In this document: piece by piece, positions 7,496 through 15,421 of the stretch
Numbering within the stretch: position 1 is the first letter of the stretch
Layout of the letters: every line of letters begins with the position of its first letter
Assembly (NCBI GenBank): GCA_023132155.1
Contig: JAGLYP010000009.1
Location: 1 to 57,819, forward strand
Reading direction: 5' to 3'
DNA length: 57,819 nt
Source of the DNA: Candidatus Parcubacteria bacterium
GTDB taxonomy: Bacteria; Patescibacteriota; Patescibacteriia; Patescibacteriales; UBA12075
Notes under the pieces: model-generated
The model's database searches: none
Told to the model about the DNA's origin: nothing
Seen by the model: only the letters and a program-made list of their open reading frames with translations
Position numbers and translations under genes: made by a program

Positions 7496-8356
7496 TTATT
7501 TTACCAAACAAGCCGCGCCGATTGCGCCGGCGTGTTTGCCTATTTTTGATTTTAAAATTTTAATATTTTTTCTGGCTTCTGACGAACTGATATTTTCTCG
7601 CATGGTTTTTTTAGCAATTGATAAAAATAAATCACTGGAATTAACCGCGCCGCCGCCAAGCACAATTACTTCCGGAGCAATTAAATTTACAATGTTTGCC
7701 AAAGCTAATCCTAAAAATTTACCCAATTCTTCATAACTTTTTTCTGCCAATACATCCCCTCTATACGCTTCTTCCGCCAAGAGCGCGGGATTATCTTGCG
7801 TTAATTTATGATATGCTTCTTCTAATTTTATGCCTGTGTTAAAATCAATAATCATTTCTCCGGGTTCTCCGGACCCGCCAAAAGGCGCGCGATAAACATC
7901 GCCATTAAGCCACCACCCTCCGCCAACGCCGGTGCCGACAATAAAACCATAAACATTATCATACTTTTTTGCCACGCCAAGAGTCGCAACCGTCCGCGTA
8001 AAACAATTGCCATCATTATCAATTATTATCGGGAAGCCCGTTCTTTTTTCCAACTCTCGCGCTAAACACACCCCGTCTATTAAAGAAATATTTGGAGAAT
8101 ATAGCACTTTTCCTTCTTTATAATCAATCACTCCGGCAGCGCCTAAACCGATTCCTGAAATTTTTATTTTTAATTCTTTTGCTTTCTCTTCCAAAGGTTC
8201 AATTAAAGCCAGCATCATTACAAAAATATGCTCTAAATTATCTTTGGGCGTAGCTAAGGTATAATCCATTATCACTTCTTCGCCGTCAAAAAGCACGGCG
8301 CTCATTTTTGTCCCGCCTAAGTCAATGCCGATGGAGTAGGTTTTATTTTTTGTCAT
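7496..8356 (-). CDS. ROK-family sugar kinase
   Basis: A 286-residue ROK (repressor/ORF/kinase) protein without a DNA-binding domain, so a kinase and not a repressor. Visible motifs are the N-terminal phosphate loop GIDLGGTKMSAVLF, a catalytic-type IIDNDGN (Asp near 117), the glycine-rich GFIVGTGVGGGWW and a second nucleotide segment VIVLGGGAV. Most ROK kinases carry a zinc-binding CxCGxxGCxE motif after the GGxGExGH segment. Here the region reads GGSGEPGEMIIDFNTG and has no such cysteines. The usual reaction is ATP-dependent phosphorylation of glucose or another hexose; the substrate cannot be told. Palindromic repeats flank it upstream. Confidence 0.85.
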   Translation of the reverse strand: MTKNKTYSIGIDLGGTKMSAVLFDGEEVIMDYTLATPKDNLEHIFVMMLALIEPLEEKAKELKIKISGIGLGAAGVIDYKEGKVLYSPNISLIDGVCLARELEKRTGFPIIIDNDGNCFTRTVATLGVAKKYDNVYGFIVGTGVGGGWWLNGDVYRAPFGGSGEPGEMIIDFNTGIKLEEAYHKLTQDNPALLAEEAYRGDVLAEKSYEELGKFLGLALANIVNLIAPEVIVLGGGAVNSSDLFLSIAKKTMRENISSSEARKNIKILKSKIGKHAGAIGAACLVK

Positions 8357-8397
8357 ATTACAAGTTATTTAATTACTTTGATTGGACCCCCTGTTTT

Positions 8398-8563
8398 TTG
8401 TCATCTCGACGAGCGATAGCGAGGAGAGATCTATAATACATAAATTATAGAAAAAAATTAAAATAAAAAATATATTGAAAATATTAAATTAATTAAAAAT
8501 CGTAGAAAAAATTTAAATATATTAAAGATCTCTCCACTCCGCTAACGCTCGTCGAGATGACAA
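8398..8563. repeat. Inverted pair of dispersed repeats (TTGTCATCTCGACGAGCG type)
   Basis: TTGTCATCTCGACGAGCG continuing to AGGAGAGATCT (8398-8432) is mirrored by AGATCTCTCCACTCC continuing to CGTCGAGATGACAA (8526-8563), around an AT-rich core of about 90 bp. The two copies differ by a few bases. The pair fills the gap between the glycosidase and ROK kinase genes. Confidence 0.75.
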
Positions 8564-8586
8564 AAAAAGTGGTGAGTGGAAAACGG

Positions 8587-9585
8587 TCAAAATAACTTCC
8601 TCGCCTCTTCCCAAAACCGCCCGTCTCCATTCACTTGCCACTCCCAATGCCACCATTCAACTCCCCATAAATAAAATTCTTTAAAACCGGTTTTATGGGA
8701 AAAATCAATCATATCTTTAAACTTATCTAGACTCATTGTAATATCTCTTTCTGTTTTTGGCAATTCCTGAAACGGCAACGGTCCCCAAGGCTCGGCTTGT
8801 AATTCTATTACCACCCATTTTTCCGGATTGGAAAAAATACGCGTAATATTTTTCTTAAAACGAAAAAAACCCGGTTCAATCGGATAATGCACATAAGACC
8901 TTAAGAGTTTGGAATAAGTATCCCTATACATTGTGGTGCCGAAAATATCCGCGCGCCTGGCCGCCGGTATCCATGCGGACAATTCTCCGGAATCAGTGAT
9001 AATTATCGGCCTATCATCCAAATTTTTTACTAACGCTATCTCTTTATCCAATAAATCTTTATCCAGCTTAGGGCATTCGCCGAAATTAATCAAAAAAGGT
9101 TCGTTTTCCACCTGCCATGCAATGATATTTTTATTATCTTTATAACGATTTACGGTTAATTCAATATATTCCAATAATTGCTCTTTTTTTTCTTCTTGCG
9201 AAACATTTTCAATCCACCTGGGGAAATGGCACTCTGGCCAGCGCGGCAAACGTCCGCCAACCGCCAAAATTATCTCCGCTCCGGCCTCGCTTGCCTTTTT
9301 AACTTGCCAATCCAAATCCTCCCAGCTGTAATTATCTTTTTCTCCTTCAATTTCGTCCCAATATGCCGCTAATCTGATTTTTTTTACTTTTAAATCATTT
9401 AAAATAGCCAAATAAGTTTCTTGCCAGTCAAGTCCAAGGCTTTCCGCTTGCTTTAAAGAAAAAGTCACGCCATAACTTAAGTCCTCTTTATCATAAATAC
9501 AGCCGCGGCTTAATAAAAAAATTAAAAACAAAAAAATAATTAAAAAAACATAAAAATACCTTATTCTTTTTATTATTTTAAACAT
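8587..9585 (-). CDS. Membrane-anchored TIM-barrel glycoside hydrolase-like protein
   Basis: A 332-residue protein. Residues 10-28 form an N-terminal anchor ending in LLSRGC. The rest looks like a (beta/alpha)8 glycosidase of the GH-A clan (GH5/GH42-like). AWQVENEPFL carries the NEP acid/base glutamate on strand 4, KWVVIELQAEPWG supplies the likely nucleophile glutamate on strand 7, and EFYLWGVEWWHW gives the strand-8 tryptophan. It would act outside the cytoplasmic membrane on a glycan that the sequence does not reveal. It ends 230 bp before the ROK sugar kinase in the same orientation, consistent with but not proving a shared sugar pathway. The family assignment is approximate. Confidence 0.75.
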   Translation of the reverse strand: MFKIIKRIRYFYVFLIIFLFLIFLLSRGCIYDKEDLSYGVTFSLKQAESLGLDWQETYLAILNDLKVKKIRLAAYWDEIEGEKDNYSWEDLDWQVKKASEAGAEIILAVGGRLPRWPECHFPRWIENVSQEEKKEQLLEYIELTVNRYKDNKNIIAWQVENEPFLINFGECPKLDKDLLDKEIALVKNLDDRPIIITDSGELSAWIPAARRADIFGTTMYRDTYSKLLRSYVHYPIEPGFFRFKKNITRIFSNPEKWVVIELQAEPWGPLPFQELPKTERDITMSLDKFKDMIDFSHKTGFKEFYLWGVEWWHWEWQVNGDGRFWEEARKLF

Positions 9586-9616
9586 TTTAAATTACGCCAA
9601 AAGCGCCAAAATTTTG

Positions 9617-10072
9617 TTAATTAAATAAATCTCCTTCAATTGAATCTTCTGTAAATTCAATCACAATCTCCGCTATCGCGTAGGCCGCGATAACAATTAT
9701 CATTCCGATTATGGCATTTTTTATTTGGCTTTTGGCTTTTGTTACTTCTTCTTCATTGCCACGCGAATTCATCCAGCGAAAACCGCCTAAAATTATCAAA
9801 ACCGTAAAGTACAAGCCCAAAAAACCTAAAAAAATCCTTACTCCGCTTACGACAATACCGCGCACATCCCTGGTTTCACCGCTTGGGCCTTCAAAAACCT
9901 CGCCTACACTCCCTGAATCATTACCCATACCGCTTTGTTTTTGCAGATCCCACAAGCTTGAATCCGCCGCCTTAACATTTTGCGTGTTAATAAACACCGT
10001 AAAAATCCAAAAAAAAGCTAATAATAATACGAAGTGCCCTTTGGGTGAAAATATATTTTTATTCATTTTCAT
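9617..10072 (-). CDS. T4SS-pilin-like small membrane protein with signal peptide
   Basis: A 151-residue protein. The N-terminal hydrophobic segment (about 13-35) ends in VKAADSS and looks like a signal peptide. The mature part has a linker of about 35 residues, then two helices around GGFRWMNSRGNEEEVTKAKSQIKNAIIG and IIVIAAYAIAEIVIEF. This is the same family as the eight-gene array at 36.7-40.4 kb. It is transcribed away from the flippase gene from its own promoter (TTGAAT, 17 bp, TATAAT at 10103-10131). Confidence 0.78.
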   Translation of the reverse strand: MKMNKNIFSPKGHFVLLLAFFWIFTVFINTQNVKAADSSLWDLQKQSGMGNDSGSVGEVFEGPSGETRDVRGIVVSGVRIFLGFLGLYFTVLIILGGFRWMNSRGNEEEVTKAKSQIKNAIIGMIIVIAAYAIAEIVIEFTEDSIEGDLFN

Positions 10073-10083
10073 AGATATTATGC

Positions 10084-10089
10084 TATAAT
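10084..10089 (+). promoter_or_regulatory. Extended -10 promoter candidate for the flippase gene
   Basis: TGCTATAAT gives an extended -10 element about 50 bp before the flippase start. The -35 hexamer (ATTCAT) is weak. It overlaps the 5' leader of the divergent pilin gene. Confidence 0.4.
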
Positions 10090-10102
10090 TATTTATAATT
10101 AC

Positions 10103-10131
10103 ATTATAGCTAAATTTCTTAAATTATTCAA
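10103..10131 (-). promoter_or_regulatory. Promoter of the pilin-like gene at 9617-10072
   Basis: On the minus strand TTGAAT (10126-10131), a 17-bp spacer and TATAAT (10103-10108) form a good sigma-70-type promoter about 30 bp before the start codon. Confidence 0.6.
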
Positions 10132-10139
10132 AAAAATTC

Positions 10140-11579
10140 ATGCGCCTATCCACAAAAATTGCTTATAATACTATTATTCAAATAATCAGCAAAGTTCTTT
10201 CAGTTATAGTTGGCCTGATTTCTGTAGCGATTATTACCCGGCACTTAGGGCAAAACGGCTTTGGGCAATATACGACTATCCTTACTTTTTTATCTTTTTT
10301 TGGAATTATCGCCGATTTTGGATTAACCTTGGTTACCATTCAAATAATCAGCAAACCGGGAGTTGACCAAAACAAAGCCCTGGGAAATTTACTGAGCCTG
10401 CGCTTGGTTTCCGCGCTTATTTTTCTAGGGGCGGCTCCTATAATTGTCTTGCTATTCCCCTATTCCGCTGAAGTTAAAAACGGAGTGGCAATAGCTTCTT
10501 TTTCCTTTCTTTTTATCGCTTTAAACCAAATATTAGTCGGCTTATTCCAGACAAAACTGCGCATGGATAAAGTTTCTATCGCGGAAATCGCAAGCCGCTT
10601 GGCTATGCTTCTTGGAATTATTATTGCCGTAAAATTTAATTATGGCCTGCAAGGCATTTTAATAGCTACTGTTTTTTCAAGTTTTGTCAGTTTTTTGCTT
10701 CATTTTATTTTCTCAAAAAAGTTTGCCGCAATAAGATTAAAATTTGATTTGCCATATTGGTCGGAAATCATGAAGAAATCATGGCCCTTAGCCATCACTA
10801 TTACGCTTAATCTTATCTACCTTAAATCAGATACTTTATTTCTTTCTGTAATTCCAAGAGATTCAGACATCGGCATAATCGCGGAAGTGGGAATATATGG
10901 CGCGGCTTACAAAGTAATTGATGTTTTAATTACGATTCCCTTCATGTTTGCCGGAATAATATTGCCGATAATGGCTAAAAGCTGGGTAGAAAAAAAGACG
11001 GATACTTTCGCGTCTGTTTTGCAAAAATCTTTTGACGTATTAGTAATGCTTGCCCTGCCAATGGCAGTTGGCACGCAATTTATTGCCAATGATGTAATGG
11101 CTATTGTTGCCGGAAATGATTTTTTAGCTTCCGGGCCGATTTTAAAAGTTTTGATTTTTGCCGCTGCCGCAATATTTTTAGGCAATATGTTCGCGCACGC
11201 GGTTATTGCCATAAATAAACAAAAGAAAGTTATCAAATCCTATATTTTTGTGGCTATCACCGCGGTAATCGGCTACCTCATGGTTATCCCGAACTTTTCT
11301 TACATGGGCGCCGCATGGGTTACGATTTATTCCGAATTCGCGATCGCAATCGCCTCTTTCCTGATTGTTTGGAGATATACCCGCTTCATTCCCAAATTTA
11401 CGGTTTTCATAAAATCATTAATTGCCTGTTTAATTATGGCGCTCGCGATATTTATTTTAAAAACTGAAACAAATAATTTAATCATTATTATTTTAAGCGC
11501 TGTTTTTGCTTATTTTACCTCATTATACTTTTTGAGAGCTTTAAGCAAACAAGATATATTGAATTTATTAAACAAATAA
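10140..11579 (+). CDS. Polysaccharide/lipid-linked oligosaccharide flippase (MOP superfamily)
   Basis: A 479-residue integral membrane protein with about 12-14 hydrophobic helices spread over its whole length. The opening (YNTIIQIISKVLSVIVGLIS, ending in the conserved ITRHLGQNGFGQYTTI) is the classic start of Wzx/RfbX-type flippases, which move lipid-linked sugars across the cytoplasmic membrane. A glycosyltransferase follows 76 bp later on the same strand, fitting a surface glycan pathway. The start is supported by its position just after the divergent promoters. The substrate is unknown. Confidence 0.88.
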   Translation: MRLSTKIAYNTIIQIISKVLSVIVGLISVAIITRHLGQNGFGQYTTILTFLSFFGIIADFGLTLVTIQIISKPGVDQNKALGNLLSLRLVSALIFLGAAPIIVLLFPYSAEVKNGVAIASFSFLFIALNQILVGLFQTKLRMDKVSIAEIASRLAMLLGIIIAVKFNYGLQGILIATVFSSFVSFLLHFIFSKKFAAIRLKFDLPYWSEIMKKSWPLAITITLNLIYLKSDTLFLSVIPRDSDIGIIAEVGIYGAAYKVIDVLITIPFMFAGIILPIMAKSWVEKKTDTFASVLQKSFDVLVMLALPMAVGTQFIANDVMAIVAGNDFLASGPILKVLIFAAAAIFLGNMFAHAVIAINKQKKVIKSYIFVAITAVIGYLMVIPNFSYMGAAWVTIYSEFAIAIASFLIVWRYTRFIPKFTVFIKSLIACLIMALAIFILKTETNNLIIIILSAVFAYFTSLYFLRALSKQDILNLLNK

Positions 11580-11604
11580 TTTAACAGATAAATTTCAATA
11601 TTAT

Positions 11605-11650
11605 TATTCGCATGTCCCGCATTCGTAGTTGCGGGTTCGCGAAGCGAATA
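11605..11650 (+). repeat. Hairpin element abutting the glycosyltransferase start, second copy before ftsK
   Basis: The element runs from ATTCGCATGTCCCGCA through TTCGTAG to GCGGGTTCGCGAAGCGAATA. ATTCGC/GCGAAT pair as an outer stem, CCCGCA/TGCGGG as an inner one, and TTCGCGAAGCGAA can form a small hairpin. A longer copy lies at 36533-36597 in the same orientation relative to ftsK. Both copies end within six bases of the ATG of the next gene. Confidence 0.7.
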
Positions 11651-11655
11651 ACATT

Positions 11656-12744
11656 ATGAAAGATAAAATACTTATTATTAAATCGTCAGCCGCGAATATT
11701 AATCCGCTATTTGCCTTATTTAGCGCGCTTGAGGAAAATAATTATGACTTATTATTTTTTAGCAATGATAAATCATTAATAAAATATTGCAAAGAAAAAA
11801 AATGGCATATTAAAAAAATAAAAAAAATATTCGCGTACGCTCTAACAAAACTTATATATTATAAATTTAAATTTAAATTAAAAAATATTATTTGTTTTGA
11901 TAATAAAGAAAAAATCCTTTTCACGCCTGTGGCCAAAATTTTAAGAATCAAAACCGTTTGGCTGGAATTGCCCGGAGGGAAAGAAAAATCTAATTTTGTT
12001 TTAAATTTCTTGCTTCAAAAAATATCCAAATGGCCAAAAACAATTGTTTTTAAAAAAGATGATAAAAATAGTTTAATAAAATCCGGATTAAGCTCAAAAA
12101 AAATCGCTTTTATCGCTCCGGGCATTAATCTAAAACAAAATAGCCGCCAAGAAAATATTTTTAATAATCTGGCTTATTGCAAAAAATTTCAATCGCAAAA
12201 AAAATTTTTTACTATCGGCACCGCGACAACCTTTAATTCCGCCCAAACAATAGAAATATTATTCGGCGCCGTCAAAAAAGCGCTTCATGTTATTCCAAAT
12301 TTGCAAATTATTATTATCGGGGACGGGGACGAAAGAAAAAAATTAACCTGGCTGGCCAAAAAAATGGAAATAGACGATTTAAGCTGGTTTGTCGGCGAGC
12401 AAGCCCATTTAAATAAATGGTTTGAGGGCTTTGATATTTTTTCAACCTCGCGCGTTAATGCTGATTTATCTGATATTTTTATCTTATTAAAAGCAATGAG
12501 CGCCGGACTGCCGATTATTAGCGCGGAAAACCGCGGATTTGATGATATTATTGAAAATGGCAGAAACGGATTATTACTGCCGAAAGACGATTCCGAACTT
12601 CTTGCCGGCGCGATTATAAAACTGCGGCAAGATAAAAAATTAAGTAAAAACTTGGGGCAAAACGCGAAAAATGATATACGGGATAGGATGAGTTTGGATT
12701 TGATGTTAGGGGATTTTCTGGGAATTTTGGGGGATGGGGGTTAA
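11656..12744 (+). CDS. Glycosyltransferase, GT4-like (GT-B fold)
   Basis: A 362-residue protein from the ATG at 11656; the frame begins at a TTG at 11629, but those nine codons lie inside the hairpin element. The C-terminal half carries GT-B features: KFFTIGTATTFNSAQ, NLQIIIIGDGDERKK, a DIFSTSRVNADLSD segment, and the nucleotide-sugar site MSAGLPIISAENRGFDDII followed by NGLLLPKDD. This matches family GT4. The N-terminal acceptor half is lysine-rich and divergent. It follows the flippase and probably adds a sugar to the glycan that protein exports. Donor and acceptor are unknown. Confidence 0.85.
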   Translation: MKDKILIIKSSAANINPLFALFSALEENNYDLLFFSNDKSLIKYCKEKKWHIKKIKKIFAYALTKLIYYKFKFKLKNIICFDNKEKILFTPVAKILRIKTVWLELPGGKEKSNFVLNFLLQKISKWPKTIVFKKDDKNSLIKSGLSSKKIAFIAPGINLKQNSRQENIFNNLAYCKKFQSQKKFFTIGTATTFNSAQTIEILFGAVKKALHVIPNLQIIIIGDGDERKKLTWLAKKMEIDDLSWFVGEQAHLNKWFEGFDIFSTSRVNADLSDIFILLKAMSAGLPIISAENRGFDDIIENGRNGLLLPKDDSELLAGAIIKLRQDKKLSKNLGQNAKNDIRDRMSLDLMLGDFLGILGDGG

Positions 12745-12781
12745 CATTTACAAAACACCCAATCCATGCTAATAATTATAC

Positions 12782-13495
12782 ATGCGCTATAAATTAATTG
12801 AAAAAAATAAAGATTATTTAATAATCAATAAACCAGCCGGGCTTTTGACGCATGGCGCAAAGCATATCAAGGAAAAATCTTTGATTGATTTTTTATTAGC
12901 TGACTGTCCCGAGCTCTCCGGTGTCGGTGAAGATGATTCACGACCGGGCATTATGCACCGCTTGGACAAGCTTGCTTCAGGGCTTATGGTCATCGCCTTG
13001 AACAATGAAAGTTTTTTTGATCTTAAAAGACAATTCCAAGAAAGAACGATTAATAAATATTATACCGCGCTTACGTTTGGGAAAATTGAAAAGGATGAAG
13101 ATGAAATTAATTTTCCAATCGCGCGTTCAAGCAAAGGCTATAAAATGGCGGCCATGCCTTTGACAAAAAAAGGCGAGGCGAATTTTGAAGGCCGCAACGC
13201 AAAAACAAAATTTGAAATCATTAAAAGATATATTAACTACAGTTTATTAAAAGTAAAAACAGAAACCGGCAGAACCCATCAAGTCAGATGCCATCTGGCG
13301 GCTTACGGACATCCTCTTGTCGGTGATGATTTATACGCAAGCAAAAAAACCAAGATTAAAAATCAAAAATTAAATTTAGGATGTATTTTCTTGATTGCCG
13401 ATGAGTTGGAATTTACAAATTTAAATGGGGAAAGAAAAAAATATAAAATTGAACTGCCTGATGAATTAAAAAAACTTTTGAAAATAATTAAATAA
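12782..13495 (+). CDS. RluA/RluD-family pseudouridine synthase
   Basis: A 237-residue protein of the RluA family, which converts uridine to pseudouridine in rRNA or tRNA. The catalytic segment GIMHRLDKLASGLMV is at 57-70, with the conserved aspartate at about 62. Other family marks are DYLIINKPAGLLTH near the start, INKYYTALTFG, and TGRTHQVRCHLAAYGHPLVGDDLY. It has no N-terminal S4 domain, which most RluD proteins have, so the target site (for example the RluD sites of 23S rRNA) cannot be assigned. Near the C-terminus SKKTKIKNQKLN is encoded by the simple repeat ATTAAAAATCAAAAATT. It starts 37 bp after the glycosyltransferase and precedes the CMP kinase gene. Confidence 0.9.
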   Translation: MRYKLIEKNKDYLIINKPAGLLTHGAKHIKEKSLIDFLLADCPELSGVGEDDSRPGIMHRLDKLASGLMVIALNNESFFDLKRQFQERTINKYYTALTFGKIEKDEDEINFPIARSSKGYKMAAMPLTKKGEANFEGRNAKTKFEIIKRYINYSLLKVKTETGRTHQVRCHLAAYGHPLVGDDLYASKKTKIKNQKLNLGCIFLIADELEFTNLNGERKKYKIELPDELKKLLKIIK

Positions 13496-13529
13496 CTTTA
13501 AAAATTAGAAATTAGAAATTAGAAACTTT

Positions 13530-14102
13530 ATGATAATTACCGTAAGCGGGACAATGGGATCCGGAAAAAGCACACTTGCCAAGAAACTCGCGAAAAAATT
13601 AAATTTTGACTATTTTTGCATGGGGCAAATTTTTCGCGATTTGGCAAAAAAAAGAAACATGAGATTAAGAAAATATTTAGAATTAGGGGAAACAGATCCG
13701 AATGTTGACAAGGAGGTAGATGATTATCAAAAAAAATTATCGCAAACTTGTGATAATTTTATAATTGACGGCCGCGTTTCTTTTTATATTATTCCCAAGT
13801 CAATTAAACTATATATTTATTCAAGTATAGAAGTCGGGGCTGAAAGAATTTTTAATGATTTAAAAAATAATTTTTCACGAAATGAGGGAAATTTAAAAAA
13901 CGTTAAAGAAGTAGCAAAAGAAATTAAAAAAAGACTAAAAACAGACAAAAAAAGATATAAAAAATATTATAATATTGATGTTTTTAACCCGAATAATTTT
14001 GATTTAACGATTGACACAAGCGATTTATCCCGTAATGACGTCTTTAATATTGCCTATAATTACATAAAAAGACAAAAACAAAAAAACATTGACAAAAATT
14101 AA
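13530..14102 (+). CDS. Cytidylate kinase-like (archaeal type) nucleoside monophosphate kinase
   Basis: A 190-residue P-loop kinase. Walker A is at residues 7-15 (GTMGSGKST), followed by YFCMGQIFRDLA, the GETDPNVDKEVD segment and NFIIDGRVSFYIIP. This pattern is that of the short archaeal-type CMP kinase and not the 220-residue bacterial Cmk. It would convert CMP or dCMP to the diphosphate for RNA, DNA and lipid precursors. Its gene is preceded by an imperfect tandem repeat of AGAAATT (13506-13525) in place of a ribosome-binding site. The promoter of rplS begins inside its final codons. Confidence 0.82.
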   Translation: MIITVSGTMGSGKSTLAKKLAKKLNFDYFCMGQIFRDLAKKRNMRLRKYLELGETDPNVDKEVDDYQKKLSQTCDNFIIDGRVSFYIIPKSIKLYIYSSIEVGAERIFNDLKNNFSRNEGNLKNVKEVAKEIKKRLKTDKKRYKKYYNIDVFNPNNFDLTIDTSDLSRNDVFNIAYNYIKRQKQKNIDKN

Positions 14103-14117
14103 TTTTTATTATATTAT
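14089..14117 (+). promoter_or_regulatory. Strong sigma-70-type promoter of rplS
   Basis: A consensus TTGACA (14089-14094) is followed by exactly 17 bp and TATTAT (14112-14117). The -35 box overlaps the last codons of the CMP kinase gene. The 60-nt leader contains a small hairpin (AGAAC/GTTCT around 14152-14166) followed by TTTTTAATT, which could attenuate transcription. Confidence 0.75.
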
Positions 14118-14187
14118 TCTTACACAAGAATAAAATATTAAATTTTTTAATAGAACTTAATGTTCTGTTTTTAATTCCAAAAAATAT

Positions 14188-14574
14188 ATGGCTGAGGACA
14201 AGAAAGAATCACCTAAAAACAAAGAAAAAAGAGCTGAATCTAAAACTAAAAAAATTCCTGATTTAAAACCGGGAATGACTGTTCGCGTTTATCAAAAAAT
14301 TAAGGAGTTAAATATCAAAGGCGAGGAAAAAGAGCGCATCCAATATTTTGAAGGCATGATTATCGCGAAAAAACACGGCAAAGAAGCCGGCGGCACTATT
14401 ACTGTTAGAAAAATTTCAAACGGCGTTGAGGTGGAAAAAATCTTTCCGCTGAATTTGCCTACCATTGAAAAAATTGAAATAAAGAAACAGGCCGAAGTAA
14501 GGCGCGCCAAACTTTATTTTCTAAAACGCGGATTCAAAAAGAGGCTTAAAGAGAAAGTTATTGCCACTAAATAA
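14188..14574 (+). CDS. rplS: Ribosomal protein bL19
   Basis: A 128-residue protein matching bL19 of the 50S subunit: KPGMTVRVYQKIKE, RIQYFEGMIIAKKHG, TITVRKISNGVEVEKIFPL, and the C-terminal RRAKLYFLKRGFKKRLKEK. bL19 lies at the interface with the 30S subunit. Compared with the usual 115 or so residues it carries a lysine/glutamate-rich N-terminal extension of about 25 residues (MAEDKKESPKNKEKRAE). It has its own strong promoter at 14089-14117. Nested inverted repeats follow it before the tRNA genes. Confidence 0.95.
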   Translation: MAEDKKESPKNKEKRAESKTKKIPDLKPGMTVRVYQKIKELNIKGEEKERIQYFEGMIIAKKHGKEAGGTITVRKISNGVEVEKIFPLNLPTIEKIEIKKQAEVRRAKLYFLKRGFKKRLKEKVIATK

Positions 14575-14590
14575 AATTTTATTAAAAATC

Positions 14591-14667
14591 GGGCGAACCC
14601 CATAAAACGCTTATGGTATCACGGGGCGAGCCCCGTGATACCGCAGGTATTTTACGGGGTGAACTTG
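14591..14667. repeat. Nested inverted repeat downstream of rplS
   Basis: The inner part is a perfect 13-bp stem (GGTATCACGGGGC and GCCCCGTGATACC, 14615-14642) with a 2-base loop. The outer arms (ACCCCATAAAA and TTTTACGGGGT) pair imperfectly around it. There is no strong U-run, so it is more like a mobile palindrome than a simple terminator, though it could stabilise the rplS mRNA end. Confidence 0.6.
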
Positions 14668-14699
14668 AGGAGCTTTAAAAATTACATTCCAATTGCATT

Positions 14700-14783
<84 letters not shown>

Positions 14784-14795
14784 CTAAAATATATT

Positions 14796-14869
14796 GGGCG
14801 CATAGCTCAGTTGGCTAGAGCGCTTCGTTTACACCGAAGATGTCCGGGGTTCGAGTCCCTGTGCGCCCA
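14796..14869 (+). tRNA. tRNA-Val (anticodon TAC)
   Basis: A 74-nt tRNA with acceptor stem GGGCGCA/TGCGCCC, D arm AGCTCAGTTGGCTAGAGC, anticodon loop TTTACAC (TAC) and T arm GGGGTTCGAGTCCCT. The discriminator is A and no CCA is encoded. The 70-bp perfect palindrome begins four bases after its end. Confidence 0.96.
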
Positions 14870-14872
14870 CAG

Positions 14873-14942
14873 AAAGGAACTAAGTACCTACGATTTTTCT
14901 TTTGGCGCGCCAAAAGAAAAATCGTAGGTACTTAGTTCCTTT
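14873..14942. repeat. 70-bp perfect palindrome
   Basis: Arms of 35 bases on each side of the centre at 14907/14908 are exact reverse complements, with no loop. The left arm starts AAAGGAACTAAGTACC and the centre is TTTTGGCGCGCCAAAA. A TTTT run follows on the plus strand. It may end the tRNA-Leu/tRNA-Val transcript, but both length and perfection exceed what a terminator needs. Confidence 0.9.
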
Positions 14943-14950
14943 TTATATAA

Positions 14951-14979
14951 TTTAAAAATTTCCAATTTTATACTATAAT
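14951..14979 (+). promoter_or_regulatory. Promoter candidate for tsaE
   Basis: TTTAAA (14951-14956), 17 bp, then a perfect TATAAT (14974-14979). The ATG of tsaE starts only six bases after the -10 box, so the mRNA would be leaderless or nearly so. Confidence 0.5.
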
Positions 14980-14985
14980 AAAACT

Positions 14986-15417
14986 ATGAACAAGACAACA
15001 ACAAATTCAGAACAGGAAACTTTTGATTGGGCGAAAAATTTCGCGCGGGAGCTTAAAGGCAGTGAAATTATCGGCCTTGTCGGCGATCTTGGAGCCGGCA
15101 AAACCGTCTTTGCCAAAGGTCTGGCAAATGGCCTGGGAATTAAAAAAACAGTTGCCAGCCCGACTTTTGTAATTATGAAAGTATACGAAATCAAAAATCA
15201 AAAATCAAAAATCAAAAATCTGATACATATTGATGCTTACAGATTAAAATCAGAAGCAGATATTATGGCCATCGGCGCGGATGAATATTTTGGACGAAAA
15301 AACACTATAACGGTAATTGAATGGCCGGAGAATATTAAAAAATGTTTGCCAAAAAACGTAATTTATATTAATATAAACATTAAAGAGGGAGATAAAAGAA
15401 TAATAAATAAAAAATAA
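14986..15417 (+). CDS. tsaE: tRNA threonylcarbamoyladenosine (t6A) biosynthesis ATPase TsaE
   Basis: A 143-residue protein of normal TsaE length. Walker A GDLGAGKT is at 33-40, preceded by SEIIGLVG and followed by KGLANGLGI and VASPTFVIMKVYEI; IHIDAYRL and ITVIEWPENI are the other family marks. TsaE is the ATPase partner of TsaB and TsaD in making the t6A base next to the anticodon of ANN-reading tRNAs. Residues about 66-78 (EIKNQKSKIKN) are encoded by a tandem repeat of AAAATCA, an in-frame expansion also seen in other genes here. It lies just after two tRNA genes and four bases before the next gene. Confidence 0.93.
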   Translation: MNKTTTNSEQETFDWAKNFARELKGSEIIGLVGDLGAGKTVFAKGLANGLGIKKTVASPTFVIMKVYEIKNQKSKIKNLIHIDAYRLKSEADIMAIGADEYFGRKNTITVIEWPENIKKCLPKNVIYININIKEGDKRIINKK

Positions 15418-15421
15418 ATTT

